64,000 nt of DNA from DATFMP01 sp035266845 (GTDB lineage: Bacteria > SAR324 > JACQKK01): contig DATFMP010000090.1 of the NCBI GenBank assembly GCA_035266845.1, forward strand, positions 57,648-121,647. Reading direction: 5' to 3'. A program made the position numbers and the translations under genes. The first letter of the stretch is position 1; every line of letters begins with the position of its first letter. The notes below the pieces were generated by a model, which searched no databases, was not told where the DNA came from, and saw nothing but the letters and a program-made list of their open reading frames with translations. Below, piece after piece: positions 17,491 to 25,828 of this stretch.

Positions 17491-17859
17491 TCACGCATGC
17501 GGTTTGGTGCCTTCCAGCGTCCCGCCCTCACGCGCCAGCGCGTTGGAGCACCGGTCCACCACGCGCAGGTGCTCCGTGGGGTCCCACGGAAAGCGGGCGT
17601 ACTTCTGGGCGACCACGCCGTCCTGATCGAAGTTGAGGGTGGCCAGGTCCTTCACGTGATGGCGCGCGCGCATCTCGCACATCGCGGCCTGCTGGGTCAC
17701 AATAGCGTCGCGCACCTGCCGGTGCAGTGTGGCGGTGGTGACCTGCCAGCCCAGCAGGCCGGAGAGCAGCGGGCCCGCGACGAGGCCGACGACCAGCCAG
17801 CCCAACGGTGCCTTCCAGCGATCCCAGCCATCCAGCAGCTTCCTCTGCATCGCATTCAT
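17491..17859 (-). CDS. small single-pass membrane protein, unknown function
   Basis: A 122-residue protein with one strong transmembrane helix (about 18-38, LGWLVVGLVAGPLLSGLLGW) after a short basic N-terminus, so most of it (39-122) probably faces the periplasm. The soluble part has two cysteines (in AAMCEM and VDRCSN), possibly a disulfide. I do not recognise a family. ATG 17859 has AGGAG upstream; an earlier frame opening to 17934 has no such signal. It is downstream of, and probably co-directional with, the ferritin-like gene. Confidence 0.65.
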   Translation of the reverse strand: MNAMQRKLLDGWDRWKAPLGWLVVGLVAGPLLSGLLGWQVTTATLHRQVRDAIVTQQAAMCEMRARHHVKDLATLNFDQDGVVAQKYARFPWDPTEHLRVVDRCSNALAREGGTLEGTKPHA

Positions 17860-17971
17860 CGTGGCATCTCCTACGCTGGCGCACCGCGCCGGTGCCCCGC
17901 CCAGCGGTGAGGACCGGGGTGCAGCGGTGTGCATCTACGAGTGGGAGCGCCCTGCGCGCGGGCCGGACGCC

Positions 17972-18841
17972 TTACTCGTGGGCGAGGCCCTGCAGGCTCG
18001 CGTGCGAGACGTACCAGCGGCCCGTCGCGGCGATGAGCGGCACCAGCGGTTTTTTCAGCGGCGCGGCCAGGTGCAACGGCTTGAGCAACATCAGCGTGGC
18101 CATCCCGAACGGGTAGTGCTCGCGCGCCATGGCGGCGTAGTGCGGCTCCAGCTGCTCCATCCGGAAATCGCGGAACGGGTGCGCGGGCGGCAGCCCTTCC
18201 AGCACGTACCGGTAAGCCACCACGGCATCGGTGTCGCGGATCATGCGAAAGCGTTCCAGCATGGCCTTCATCACGCCCAGCCGCCCACTGCCTTCCTCGT
18301 CGCGATGGGCGTGGAAGGTCTCCAGGAAGCGTTGGTAGTGATGCACCTCGTCGGCCCGGATGTGGGATGCGAGGGACTTGAGCACGGGCTCCCGCGCGTA
18401 GGAGTCGATCATCCCGTAGTAGGTGGAGGTGCCTACCTCCACCACACAGCGTGAGATCATCTCCAGGCTCAAGGTGGGCTGCAGCACCTCATCGTTGCAC
18501 AACGGCAGGTACGCTTCGTGGAATGAGCGGTACGCGCGCTCCCAGTCGTACTCGGGCCAGGCCGTGGTTACGTAACGCCTCAGTGCCTCGCCGTGACGCA
18601 CTTCCTCGGGCTGCCAGCTGTGCAGCACCCAGTCCGCAAACGGTTGGTCGTCGTGGCAGAACTCGGCCAGACTGTGTGCGTAGAGTGGGGTGTCGATCTC
18701 CACGAACGAGGATGAGGTGAGCAGTTGGAACAACACCGGGTCGTCGCTCACCCGTTCCGGCTCGATGCGATCGAATGCGATGTCGTCCAGCGTCCAGCGA
18801 TGGAACGAATGGTCGGATCGATACGTTGTGTCTGGCTGCAT
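17972..18841 (-). CDS. ferritin-like di-iron protein (acyl-ACP desaturase-related)
   Basis: A 289-residue helical protein with two EExH-type motifs of the ferritin-like di-iron fold: E79-E80-x-R-H83 (EEVRHG) and D164-E165-x-H-H168 (DEVHHY), with a further Glu (E135) on the helix between them. EExRHG is the form seen in plant-type stearoyl-ACP desaturases, and the spacing of a four-helix bundle fits. It may be an O2-activating desaturase or oxygenase. No fatty-acid genes adjoin it. ATG 18841 is preceded by GAGAA. Confidence 0.7.
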   Translation of the reverse strand: MQPDTTYRSDHSFHRWTLDDIAFDRIEPERVSDDPVLFQLLTSSSFVEIDTPLYAHSLAEFCHDDQPFADWVLHSWQPEEVRHGEALRRYVTTAWPEYDWERAYRSFHEAYLPLCNDEVLQPTLSLEMISRCVVEVGTSTYYGMIDSYAREPVLKSLASHIRADEVHHYQRFLETFHAHRDEEGSGRLGVMKAMLERFRMIRDTDAVVAYRYVLEGLPPAHPFRDFRMEQLEPHYAAMAREHYPFGMATLMLLKPLHLAAPLKKPLVPLIAATGRWYVSHASLQGLAHE

Positions 18842-19228
18842 CGGAATTCTCGGGACTCGGCAGCGTGTGGCGTGACCGCCTGAAATGCCGCCTTGGTTCC
18901 GGCGCTGCCGGCCACCGATGGGTCGGCAGATTGCGGGGAACACAAGGTTCCCGCGGCGCCGTCGGTGTACTGGGAATGGGATGCTGCATCGCTTCAATCC
19001 GTTCACTTTAACATGGCGCAGCTCCGCCTCCGTACAGGGACTCGAAGCGCCACAAAAAACTTTCACAATTTCGTGTGGAGCCCCGGCCGGGCTGGCGCGG
19101 GCACGAACGAAAGGCGAGTTGGGTGTCGCTTTACAGGAGTGCTGTCGAACGCTTCCGGGATGGCGAGGCTCTGAATTTTTAGAAGCACGAATGACGGGCT
19201 TGACCCATGCTTCAACCGAACCCCAGCA
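18842..19228. other. 387-base divergent intergenic region
   Basis: Lies between the ferritin-like gene (minus) and the Do protease gene (plus). I see no gene. Its right part holds a possible sigma-E-like promoter for the protease; an A/T-rich patch occurs at 19053-19072. The left part has no recognisable promoter. Confidence 0.45.
19147..19174 (+). promoter_or_regulatory. possible sigma-E (ECF)-like promoter of the Do protease gene
   Basis: GAACGC (19147-19152), 17 bases, then TCTGA (19170-19174). The E. coli sigma-E consensus is GAACTT, about 16 bases, TCTGA. degP-type genes are classical sigma-E targets, so context supports the match, but the -35 differs at two positions. Confidence 0.33.
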
Positions 19229-20719
19229 ATGGAATCGATTATGAGAATCGCAAAGAGGATGGGCCTGAGTGTCGCTCTGGCGGCCTTGGGCATCCTGCTT
19301 GTGTCCGCGCCCCTCTCCGCCGCGGTGGGGGCCCAGGCCTCCCAGTCTCAGGAGATCGCGGCCCTCACCCAGCAATCCAAGGCGATGGCGGCCGTGATCC
19401 AGCACGTGCTGCCGGCCGTGGTGCACATCAACGTCGTTAAAACGGTGCAGGCGCAAAACCAGATGCCCGACATCTTCAACGACCCGTTCTTTCAACGCTT
19501 TTTCGGCCAGCAGATGCCACCGCAGCAGCAGGCGCCCCAAAAGCGTGAGGAGAAGGGCCTGGGCACGGGCTTCATCGTCTCCCCGGACGGCTACATCCTG
19601 ACCAACAACCACGTGGCCGGCGACGCGGACAAGATCACCGTGAAGCTGCGTGACGGGCGCGAGTTCCAGGCCAAGCTGATCGGGGCCGACCCCGGTACGG
19701 ACCTGGCCGTGGTGAAGATCCCCGCCAAGGATCTGCCCACGGTGCAATTCGGCGACTCCAGGCAGTTGGAAGTGGGCGAAACCGTGATCGCGATCGGCAA
19801 CCCCTTCGGTCTGGAGCAGACGGTGACCAAGGGCATCGTGAGCGCCAAGGGCCGCTCGCAGCTCGGCCTGTCGGAATACGAGGACTTCATCCAGACCGAC
19901 GCCTCCATCAACCCCGGCAACAGCGGGGGCCCGCTGATTGACGTGACCGGCAAGGTGGTGGGTGTGGACACGGCCATCTTCAGCCGCTCTGGCGGGAACA
20001 TGGGCATCGGCTTTGCCATTCCCAGCGATCTGGCCCAGCACATCATGAAAGCGCTCATGAAGGACGGCGCGGTGCACCGCGGCTTTCTGGGCGTGTCGAT
20101 CCAAGACCTCACGTCCGACCTGGCCCAGGCGATGAACCTGAAGGTCAACGAGGGCGTGCTGGTGAGCGGCGTGGAATCGAACAGCCCCGCGTCCAAGGCC
20201 GGCATGCGGCAGGGTGACGTGATCGTGGCCTTCAACGGCCAGCCCGTGCACACTGCCAATGAGCTGCGCGTGCGGGTGGCCGATGTGGACCCGGGCACTG
20301 GAACCCACCTCACTGTCCTGCGGGACGGGGCCAAGCTGACCCTGAACGTGAAGCTGGCCGAACGGCCCACCAAGCTGGACCACAACAAGTCCGAAGGGCA
20401 GGGCAAAGAGCAAGCCCCCGCGCGCGAGCCTGAGCAGAAGCTGGGCCTCTCGGTGCAATCGCTGACCCAGGACCTGGCCGAGCAGCTGGGCTACCAGGGC
20501 CTCCATGGCGTGCTGGTGAGCGGCGTGGAATCCGGCAGCGCGGCGGAGGACGCCGGCCTGCAGCGCGGTGCGCTGATCCTGCAGGTGAACCGACACCCGG
20601 TGCCCAGCGTGCAGGCGTTCCGGCGTGCGATTCACCACGTCAAGGCGGGCCAGAAGCTACTGTTGCTGGTGCGTATGGGCGATGCCACGCAGTTTGTGGC
20701 GCTCGAGGTGCCCAAGTAG
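19229..20719 (+). CDS. degP: Do-family periplasmic serine endoprotease (DegP/HtrA-like)
   Basis: A 496-residue protein: signal peptide (about 1-35), a trypsin-like domain with the triad H128 (NNHVA), D158 (TDLAVV) and S232 (GNSGGP), and two PDZ domains (about 290-375 and 410-490). The FNDPFFQRFF segment before the protease core is typical of Do proteases. It degrades or chaperones misfolded periplasmic proteins. ATG 19229 is used; the ATG at 19241 (MRIAKR) would also give a proper signal peptide. It ends before a reverse-oriented repeat copy at the convergent junction with the peptidase gene. Confidence 0.93.
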   Translation: MESIMRIAKRMGLSVALAALGILLVSAPLSAAVGAQASQSQEIAALTQQSKAMAAVIQHVLPAVVHINVVKTVQAQNQMPDIFNDPFFQRFFGQQMPPQQQAPQKREEKGLGTGFIVSPDGYILTNNHVAGDADKITVKLRDGREFQAKLIGADPGTDLAVVKIPAKDLPTVQFGDSRQLEVGETVIAIGNPFGLEQTVTKGIVSAKGRSQLGLSEYEDFIQTDASINPGNSGGPLIDVTGKVVGVDTAIFSRSGGNMGIGFAIPSDLAQHIMKALMKDGAVHRGFLGVSIQDLTSDLAQAMNLKVNEGVLVSGVESNSPASKAGMRQGDVIVAFNGQPVHTANELRVRVADVDPGTGTHLTVLRDGAKLTLNVKLAERPTKLDHNKSEGQGKEQAPAREPEQKLGLSVQSLTQDLAEQLGYQGLHGVLVSGVESGSAAEDAGLQRGALILQVNRHPVPSVQAFRRAIHHVKAGQKLLLLVRMGDATQFVALEVPK

Positions 20720-20816
20720 CGCCGGTGCATCGCTGAAGCTGCGCGGGCGGCGCGTCGCAGGGATTGCGGTGCGCCGCCCGTGTGGCGTCTTCCCCTTCCG
20801 ATCAATCCGATCTAAA

Positions 20817-20990
20817 GCAGAAGCCAATGTGGGGACCGATGGCCCCCACGCTCCCGATACGAATCCGGACCGAGGCTGGCGAGCGCATGCGCGCAACCAT
20901 GGGCGAACCCCGCTCCAGAAGGGTCAAGGGAGCCACGCTCTTTTGCGCGAGGAGCCAGAGGGGGCCGCGCCCTCTCTATAGCCCTGAGTC
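20817..20990 (-). repeat. multi-hairpin dispersed repeat, copy B (degenerate)
   Basis: Read on the minus strand it has the family core CGTATCGGGAG followed by the GTGGGG/CCCCAC hairpin (20830-20850, one mismatch). The spacer side keeps the CTCGGTCCGGATTCGTATC segment shared with copies A and C, and an AGAGGG/CCCTCT stem lies near 20950-20970. It sits between the convergent Do protease and M14 peptidase genes. Confidence 0.65.
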
Positions 20991-21005
20991 AAGGCTGATG
21001 TTCCG

Positions 21006-21743
21006 CTACGGCGCGGTGAAGCGCTCGCTGTCGAGGCGGCCGATGAGCGCAAGCAGGGGTTCTACGAGACGTTGCAGCTCGCCGTGGGAGCGGCCTCGCT
21101 CCAACTCGTAGGTGAGGATCAGCAGGCCGTTGGCCCGGCCGTAGGCGCCCAGGGCGCCGGGGGTGGGATAGCCGATGGACTGCCGGCGCTCGATGCCCAC
21201 CGCAGTGGCGTACTCCGTCACGGCCGCATTGAGGCCCCCGTTCAACTCGGCCTCGGGCCGCTCGATCTCGATGAACGTGTCCTTGTAGCTGTGCAGTGAG
21301 AGCACGGTGGAGGGCCGCACGCGCTCCAGGGCCGCCAGAAAGGCCCCTGTCTCCGGCTCGGAGGCTGGTGCGCTGCCGGGCGGGTAGCGTGGATTGGTGG
21401 CCTCGGGCGCCCAGTCCGGCGTGGGCAGGTTGCGGTTGAGGTCCACGTTGCGCCGGTTCCAGCGCTGGCGGAGCAGCGCGCCGTCCGGGTTCACGCAGGG
21501 AATCAGCGGCACGGGACAACCCGCGCCCAGCAGCAGGTGCGCCAGAAAGATGCCCTCGGACTCGTCCCCATGCACACCCGCTACGACCAGCAGGTTGGCC
21601 GGGCACGCGCCGTAGAGGTTCACCGCGTTGCCCAGCACGGAGTGGCCCACGTGCTCGGGCGCCGGGGGGTCCGCGGCCGCGTTCCACGGCGGCGGGTCCG
21701 CCAGCAACGGCATGGCGGGCATAGGGTGCACCTTGGGCGTCAT
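21006..21743 (-). CDS. M14-family zinc carboxypeptidase (MpaA-like)
   Basis: A 245-residue cytoplasmic protein. Zinc ligands are visible as HxxE (H58 and E61, in GVHGDESEG) and H151 (SLHSY); the substrate-binding stretch NPDG..RWNRRNVDLNRN and the catalytic Glu (E213, TYELERG) are in place. Length and the RWNRRNVDLNRN signature match murein tripeptide amidase MpaA and relatives, which cleave gamma-D-Glu-diaminopimelate bonds during peptidoglycan recycling. ATG 21743 is preferred, since earlier starts would run into the upstream gene. It is 37 bases downstream of an uncharacterised gene. Confidence 0.8.
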   Translation of the reverse strand: MTPKVHPMPAMPLLADPPPWNAAADPPAPEHVGHSVLGNAVNLYGACPANLLVVAGVHGDESEGIFLAHLLLGAGCPVPLIPCVNPDGALLRQRWNRRNVDLNRNLPTPDWAPEATNPRYPPGSAPASEPETGAFLAALERVRPSTVLSLHSYKDTFIEIERPEAELNGGLNAAVTEYATAVGIERRQSIGYPTPGALGAYGRANGLLILTYELERGRSHGELQRLVEPLLALIGRLDSERFTAP

Positions 21744-21780
21744 CGCGCGGGTCGGCAGGGGCGAGAGGGGGCAGGAAGCT

Positions 21781-22332
21781 TCAACCCAGCGTGGCCTTGT
21801 AGAGTTGCTCGATGGCCTGGCGGCCACGGTCGTCCAGGAAGCGCGTGCCCAGCCCCGCGAAGTGCGTTTCGCGGATGACCGGTTCGGGCTCCGGCGTCCA
21901 GGCATCGCCATCCCAGCGGAACCAGCCGCCCTGGGCCTGGTCGAAGGTGTGCAGGCGCTTGTTGCAGATCTTGGCGAACTCAGCGCCCCAGCCCGTGCCC
22001 CCCTTCACGGTGCGGTCGCCCTGGATCTCGCCCACCACGAACACCTCGCGGCTGCTGTTCACGATGTGAAACAGCGTCTGCAGCACTTTGCGGAAGGTAT
22101 CGCCCTTCTGCGTGTAGTTGCGGCTGAGCAGGCGCGAGACGTAGTGCAGGCTCACATCGCCCTTCATCAACTCTTCGCGGCTCAGCTCGTGCAGGCCGCG
22201 CGTGCGATCGTTGGCGTGGCCCTCGAAGGAGTAGTTGACCTCCTGGATGCCATAGTGTTCGGCCCAGCGGCCAAACTCGGCCTCGGCGCCCCGTGAGGCG
22301 CCGCTGAACAGGGTCATCTCCTCTGGCTTCAT
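21781..22332 (-). CDS. predicted nucleotide-binding (SLOG/Rossmann-like) protein, unknown function
   Basis: A 183-residue protein that starts with a Rossmann-like strand-loop (MTLFSGASRGAEAEFGR) and has a second glycine-rich signature TVKGGTGWGAEFAK near residue 112, then a C-terminal FAGLGTRFL segment. The pattern, where an SGAxxGAE loop is followed later by GGTGWGAE, resembles SLOG-superfamily nucleotide-binding proteins. I do not recognise a named family. A GTG directly precedes ATG 22332. It may be co-transcribed with the M14 peptidase and is divergent from the MoxR-VWA gene. Confidence 0.65.
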   Translation of the reverse strand: MKPEEMTLFSGASRGAEAEFGRWAEHYGIQEVNYSFEGHANDRTRGLHELSREELMKGDVSLHYVSRLLSRNYTQKGDTFRKVLQTLFHIVNSSREVFVVGEIQGDRTVKGGTGWGAEFAKICNKRLHTFDQAQGGWFRWDGDAWTPEPEPVIRETHFAGLGTRFLDDRGRQAIEQLYKATLG

Positions 22333-22521
22333 CACGCTTGCTGCTCCCGGGGAGTGGGGGGATGTGCCTGCGCGGGTGGCTTCGCGCCCAGGCCAACCGG
22401 CGATCGGGCCGCCGGCGCGCTCGTTGATGCCGCCGCGGAACCGAGCAGACCGGTATCCTAATGAAAAGCGCAGACCTCTGCAATGGCGCCCTGGAGCCGC
22501 GAACCGTCCGGGAAATAGACA

Positions 22522-22550
22522 TTGATGTTAGCCGGGGCAATGGCTAGACT
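22522..22550 (+). promoter_or_regulatory. sigma-70-type promoter of the MoxR-VWA gene
   Basis: TTGATG (22522-22527), 17-base spacer, TAGACT (22545-22550). The predicted transcript start near 22557 leaves about 50 nt of leader to the TTG start codon. Confidence 0.48.
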
Positions 22551-22608
22551 TGAAGATGGTGACTTGTAACCCACACGCCACTCAGCAACGCTCTGCCAAG
22601 AGGCCCGT

Positions 22609-24621
22609 TTGGATCGGGAAATCGGCGCCGCACTCCACACCATCGAGGAGCGGCTGAACGAATTTGTGATCGGCCAGGAAGGGGTAAAGGAAGCCCTGTT
22701 GCTGGCCCTGATCGGCCAGGAACACCTCTATCTGCAGGGCGAGCCCGGCTGCGCCAAGACCCTGCTGGCCGAGGTGGTGGGCAACACCGCGAATCTCAGC
22801 TTCCATTTCAGTCAGTTGCACCGGGATACGCGCCTGAGCGAGTTGGTGGGCGATGTGGTGCTGGAGCGCAAGGTCAGCGAATCGGGGCACGGCGAGGTGA
22901 TCCGACAGGGCCTGCACCCCGGCGGCGTGCTGACCAGCGAACTGGTGCTGCTGGATGACATCTCACGGGCGCCCGGCGAGGCGCTCAACGTGCTGCTGCG
23001 CGTGCTGAACGAGCGCGAGTTCAACGGCAAGCGCATCCCGTTGATGTCCGCCATCGCCACCTCGAATCCGACCAACGCGGACTACTACAACGAGCCGCTG
23101 GACCCGGCCAACCTGGACCGCTTCACGCTGCAGCTCAAGACCGGCGGCGCGGTGGTCAGCCAGAACTGGGAGCAGGCGCGGGAGATTCTGGATCGTTACG
23201 AGGGCCGCCCTCCGGAATTCGACGTGCCTGGCGCGGTGGATGCCAGCTTGCTTCGCGAGGCGCGGCGGGCCGCCCTGCACGTGCGGCTGCCCAAGGCCGT
23301 GGTGGATGCGTACCAGAAGGTGCTGGACACCCTGCGCAACAAGTACCACTGCACGGCGGCCAATTCCCTGCTCACCGACCGCACGATGCTGGTCAAGGTG
23401 CCGCGCATGATTCGTGCGCTGGCCCTGCTGGAGGGCCGCGACGAGGCGACCGTGGAAGACCTGCGGGTGCTCAAGTACATCCTCACTTTCCGCGTGCCCG
23501 AGCAGGTGTACGAGAACCTGGACCAGATTCTCGACCAGATCATCGAGGAGGCCCAGGAGGCCGAACAGAACCTGCCCGAGCAGGGCGAGGAGATGGAAGG
23601 GGCCCAGGGCCAGGAAGAACAGGGCCAGAGCGGCGAGGAAAGCCAGCAGCAGGAAGGCGGCGGCGAAGAGGAGATGGTCGAGCAGATCCTCGAGGCGGTG
23701 GACGCCGAAGGCGAGGAAGCGCAGAAGCGCCGGTCCATGCAGCAGCAGTCCAGCAGCCCGCAGGACGGCCCGCCCAAGCTGGAGCGCAACGCGCCCCAGC
23801 AGGTGGAGAACATGGAATACCTGCTGGAGAAGATCCGCGGGCGCCTGGAGCGCAACCAGGCCGACTCCGAGGTGCACCCGGGCGGTGCGCCGCGCTCCTA
23901 CAAGCGCATGAACAGCTTCGAGGAGTTTATCGATTCGGATCCGGTGGACACGTCCATCTGGATGGATTCGATCAACCCCAATCTGCCGCGGGCCTTCCGC
24001 CGCAAGAAGAAGCACATGGGCGGCAAGGTGGTGATCATTCGCGACGTCAGCCAGTCCATGGAAGGGCGCTACGCGCGCTGGACCTCCTCCGTGGTGACGC
24101 GGCTGGTGGACATGGTGCGCCGCAAGCGCATGCGCATCGGTTACATCGAGTTCAACCACATCTCCCGCAAGTACACCCACGACGGGCGCTTCTTCACGCG
24201 GGATTACGAGAAGATCGTCGACCAAGCGGCCAACGTGTCGTGCTCGGGCGTCACCAACTATCAGTACCCCCTGCGCGATGCGCTGCAAGAGCTGCGGCGC
24301 GGCAATACGCGCAACAAGCACATCCTGTTTCTCACGGATGGCGAACCCACCCAGGGGGACTGGCTGGTGCGGGAAGAGCGCAAGGTGGCAAAAAACCTGG
24401 GCGTCTCCATCCACACCCTGTTCATCGGCACCACGGAGTGTCCGGAGATTCTGGACATCCTCTCCGAGGAGACCGAGGGCAGCCAGTTCATTGCCACCCC
24501 GGACGAGCGGGGCGGGTTGCAGATCGGCGAGCGCATCAGCCGGCATGCCGAGCGCGCCGGCGCGGATCCCCGCACGCAGCAGAGCGGAGACCCTCCTCCG
24601 CGGAATCTATGGAAAAACTAG
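22609..24621 (+). CDS. MoxR-family AAA+ ATPase fused to a VWA domain
   Basis: A 670-residue fusion. The MoxR AAA+ domain (about 1-310) has Walker A GEPGCAKT (44-51) and Walker B LVLLDD (112-117). A Glu/Gln/Ser-rich linker (about 313-395) leads to a VWA domain whose MIDAS is complete: DxSxS at D479/S481/S483, T549 and D577 (LTDGEP). Separate MoxR and VWA partners (RavA-ViaA, CbbQ-CbbO) remodel or insert metals into target proteins; here both halves are one chain. Translation starts at a TTG preceded by AAGAGG; no in-frame ATG comes before the Walker motifs. A second MoxR gene follows 101 bases downstream. Confidence 0.88.
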   Translation: MDREIGAALHTIEERLNEFVIGQEGVKEALLLALIGQEHLYLQGEPGCAKTLLAEVVGNTANLSFHFSQLHRDTRLSELVGDVVLERKVSESGHGEVIRQGLHPGGVLTSELVLLDDISRAPGEALNVLLRVLNEREFNGKRIPLMSAIATSNPTNADYYNEPLDPANLDRFTLQLKTGGAVVSQNWEQAREILDRYEGRPPEFDVPGAVDASLLREARRAALHVRLPKAVVDAYQKVLDTLRNKYHCTAANSLLTDRTMLVKVPRMIRALALLEGRDEATVEDLRVLKYILTFRVPEQVYENLDQILDQIIEEAQEAEQNLPEQGEEMEGAQGQEEQGQSGEESQQQEGGGEEEMVEQILEAVDAEGEEAQKRRSMQQQSSSPQDGPPKLERNAPQQVENMEYLLEKIRGRLERNQADSEVHPGGAPRSYKRMNSFEEFIDSDPVDTSIWMDSINPNLPRAFRRKKKHMGGKVVIIRDVSQSMEGRYARWTSSVVTRLVDMVRRKRMRIGYIEFNHISRKYTHDGRFFTRDYEKIVDQAANVSCSGVTNYQYPLRDALQELRRGNTRNKHILFLTDGEPTQGDWLVREERKVAKNLGVSIHTLFIGTTECPEILDILSEETEGSQFIATPDERGGLQIGERISRHAERAGADPRTQQSGDPPPRNLWKN

Positions 24622-24722
24622 GGCTTGCCCTGCGGGCCTTCCTCTGCGAATGCATGGGAGGGAGGCCGAGGCACGCGAAGCAATCCACCGGCGCCGGTAT
24701 CGCAAGCTAGGGAGACTTTCGT

Positions 24723-25703
24723 TTGGAAACGGGAAACGGCATTAGCGCACAGGCGGTTGCAGGGCAGTTCGAAGAGCTGCGCAAGGAGATGGACCGGTAC
24801 GTGGTCGGCCACGACAAGGTGAAGTCGGGTCTGCTGCTGGGCCTGTTGGCCCGTGAGCACATCTACATCGAGGGGCCTCCCGGCATGGCGAAGACCATGC
24901 TGGCGGAGATCGTGGCCGCTGCCTCGAACCTGAACTTCTACCTCTACCAGTTCCACCGTGACACGCGCTTGGCGGAACTGGTCGGTGACATCGTGATCGA
25001 GCGAGAGCACACCGGCGACGATGGCTCCGAAGTCATCGTGCAGTCCATCCGCAAGGGTGGCGTGCTGACGGCCGAACTGTGTGTGCTGGACGACATCTCG
25101 CGCTCGCCGGGCGAGGCGCTCAACGTGCTGCTGCGCGTTCTGAACGAGCGCCAGTTCCAGTCGGAGAAGATTCCGCTGCTCACGGCCATCGCCACATCCA
25201 ATCCCACGGCCGACGACTACTACAACGAGCCGCTGGACCCGGCCAACCTGGACCGCTTCACGATCCAGATCCGCTCCGCGGGACTGATCCAGGAGAACAA
25301 GTGGGATGACGTGCGCAAGGTGATCGATCTGTACTCGAACACCCAGTTCAGCGAGGAGGTTCGTCCGGAGCCAATGCTAAACCGCAAGGTCTTCGACGAT
25401 GCTTACACCCTGATGCACAAGGTGGAGGTGCCCGAGCTGATCAAGCGCGGGCTGGTGGACCTGCTCTCGCGATTTGTGAACCAGTTCAAGCTGGACCCCA
25501 CCAACTCGCTGATCACGGACCGCAGCTTCCTGGTCAAGGCAGTGAAGATCCTCAAGGCGCGGGCCCTGCTGGAAGGGCGCATGCAGGTCTTGCCGGACGA
25601 CCTGTCCGTGCTGACCTACGTCACCTCGTTCCGGGTGCCGGAGGATCTGGATCGCAACATGCCCACGCTGATCCGCGAGACCGTGCAGCGCATCGCCGAA
25701 TAG
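24723..25703 (+). CDS. stand-alone MoxR-family AAA+ ATPase
   Basis: A 326-residue MoxR ATPase, paralogous to the ATPase half of the preceding fusion: both share PGEALNVLLRVLNER and YYNEPLDPANLDRFT word for word. Walker A is GPPGMAKT and Walker B CVLDD. There is no VWA domain, so it probably forms a mixed or alternative hexamer with the fusion protein and borrows its VWA adaptor. TTG at 24723 (GGGAG upstream) gives the full N-terminal helix; ATG 24789 with AAGGAG would shorten it by 22 residues. A stem-loop follows and the next gene converges. Confidence 0.88.
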   Translation: METGNGISAQAVAGQFEELRKEMDRYVVGHDKVKSGLLLGLLAREHIYIEGPPGMAKTMLAEIVAAASNLNFYLYQFHRDTRLAELVGDIVIEREHTGDDGSEVIVQSIRKGGVLTAELCVLDDISRSPGEALNVLLRVLNERQFQSEKIPLLTAIATSNPTADDYYNEPLDPANLDRFTIQIRSAGLIQENKWDDVRKVIDLYSNTQFSEEVRPEPMLNRKVFDDAYTLMHKVEVPELIKRGLVDLLSRFVNQFKLDPTNSLITDRSFLVKAVKILKARALLEGRMQVLPDDLSVLTYVTSFRVPEDLDRNMPTLIRETVQRIAE

Positions 25704-25737
25704 GCGGTCGCGCCGGCACGCCAGCCATGCGCGCCAA

Positions 25738-25761
25738 CGGCCGACCCAGCCGGGTCGGCCG
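25738..25761. terminator. 10-bp GC-rich hairpin at convergent junction
   Basis: CGGCCGACCC pairs perfectly with GGGTCGGCCG around a 4-nt AGCC loop, between the MoxR gene and the convergent ChaN-like gene. No T-tract follows. Position and stability suggest a bidirectional terminator. Confidence 0.45.
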
Positions 25762-25828
25762 ACGCCGTACCGTATCCCCTCCAAGCATTCCGGTCCCGTG
25801 AAGTGGCCGCCCGCCGGTGCCGTTGCGC

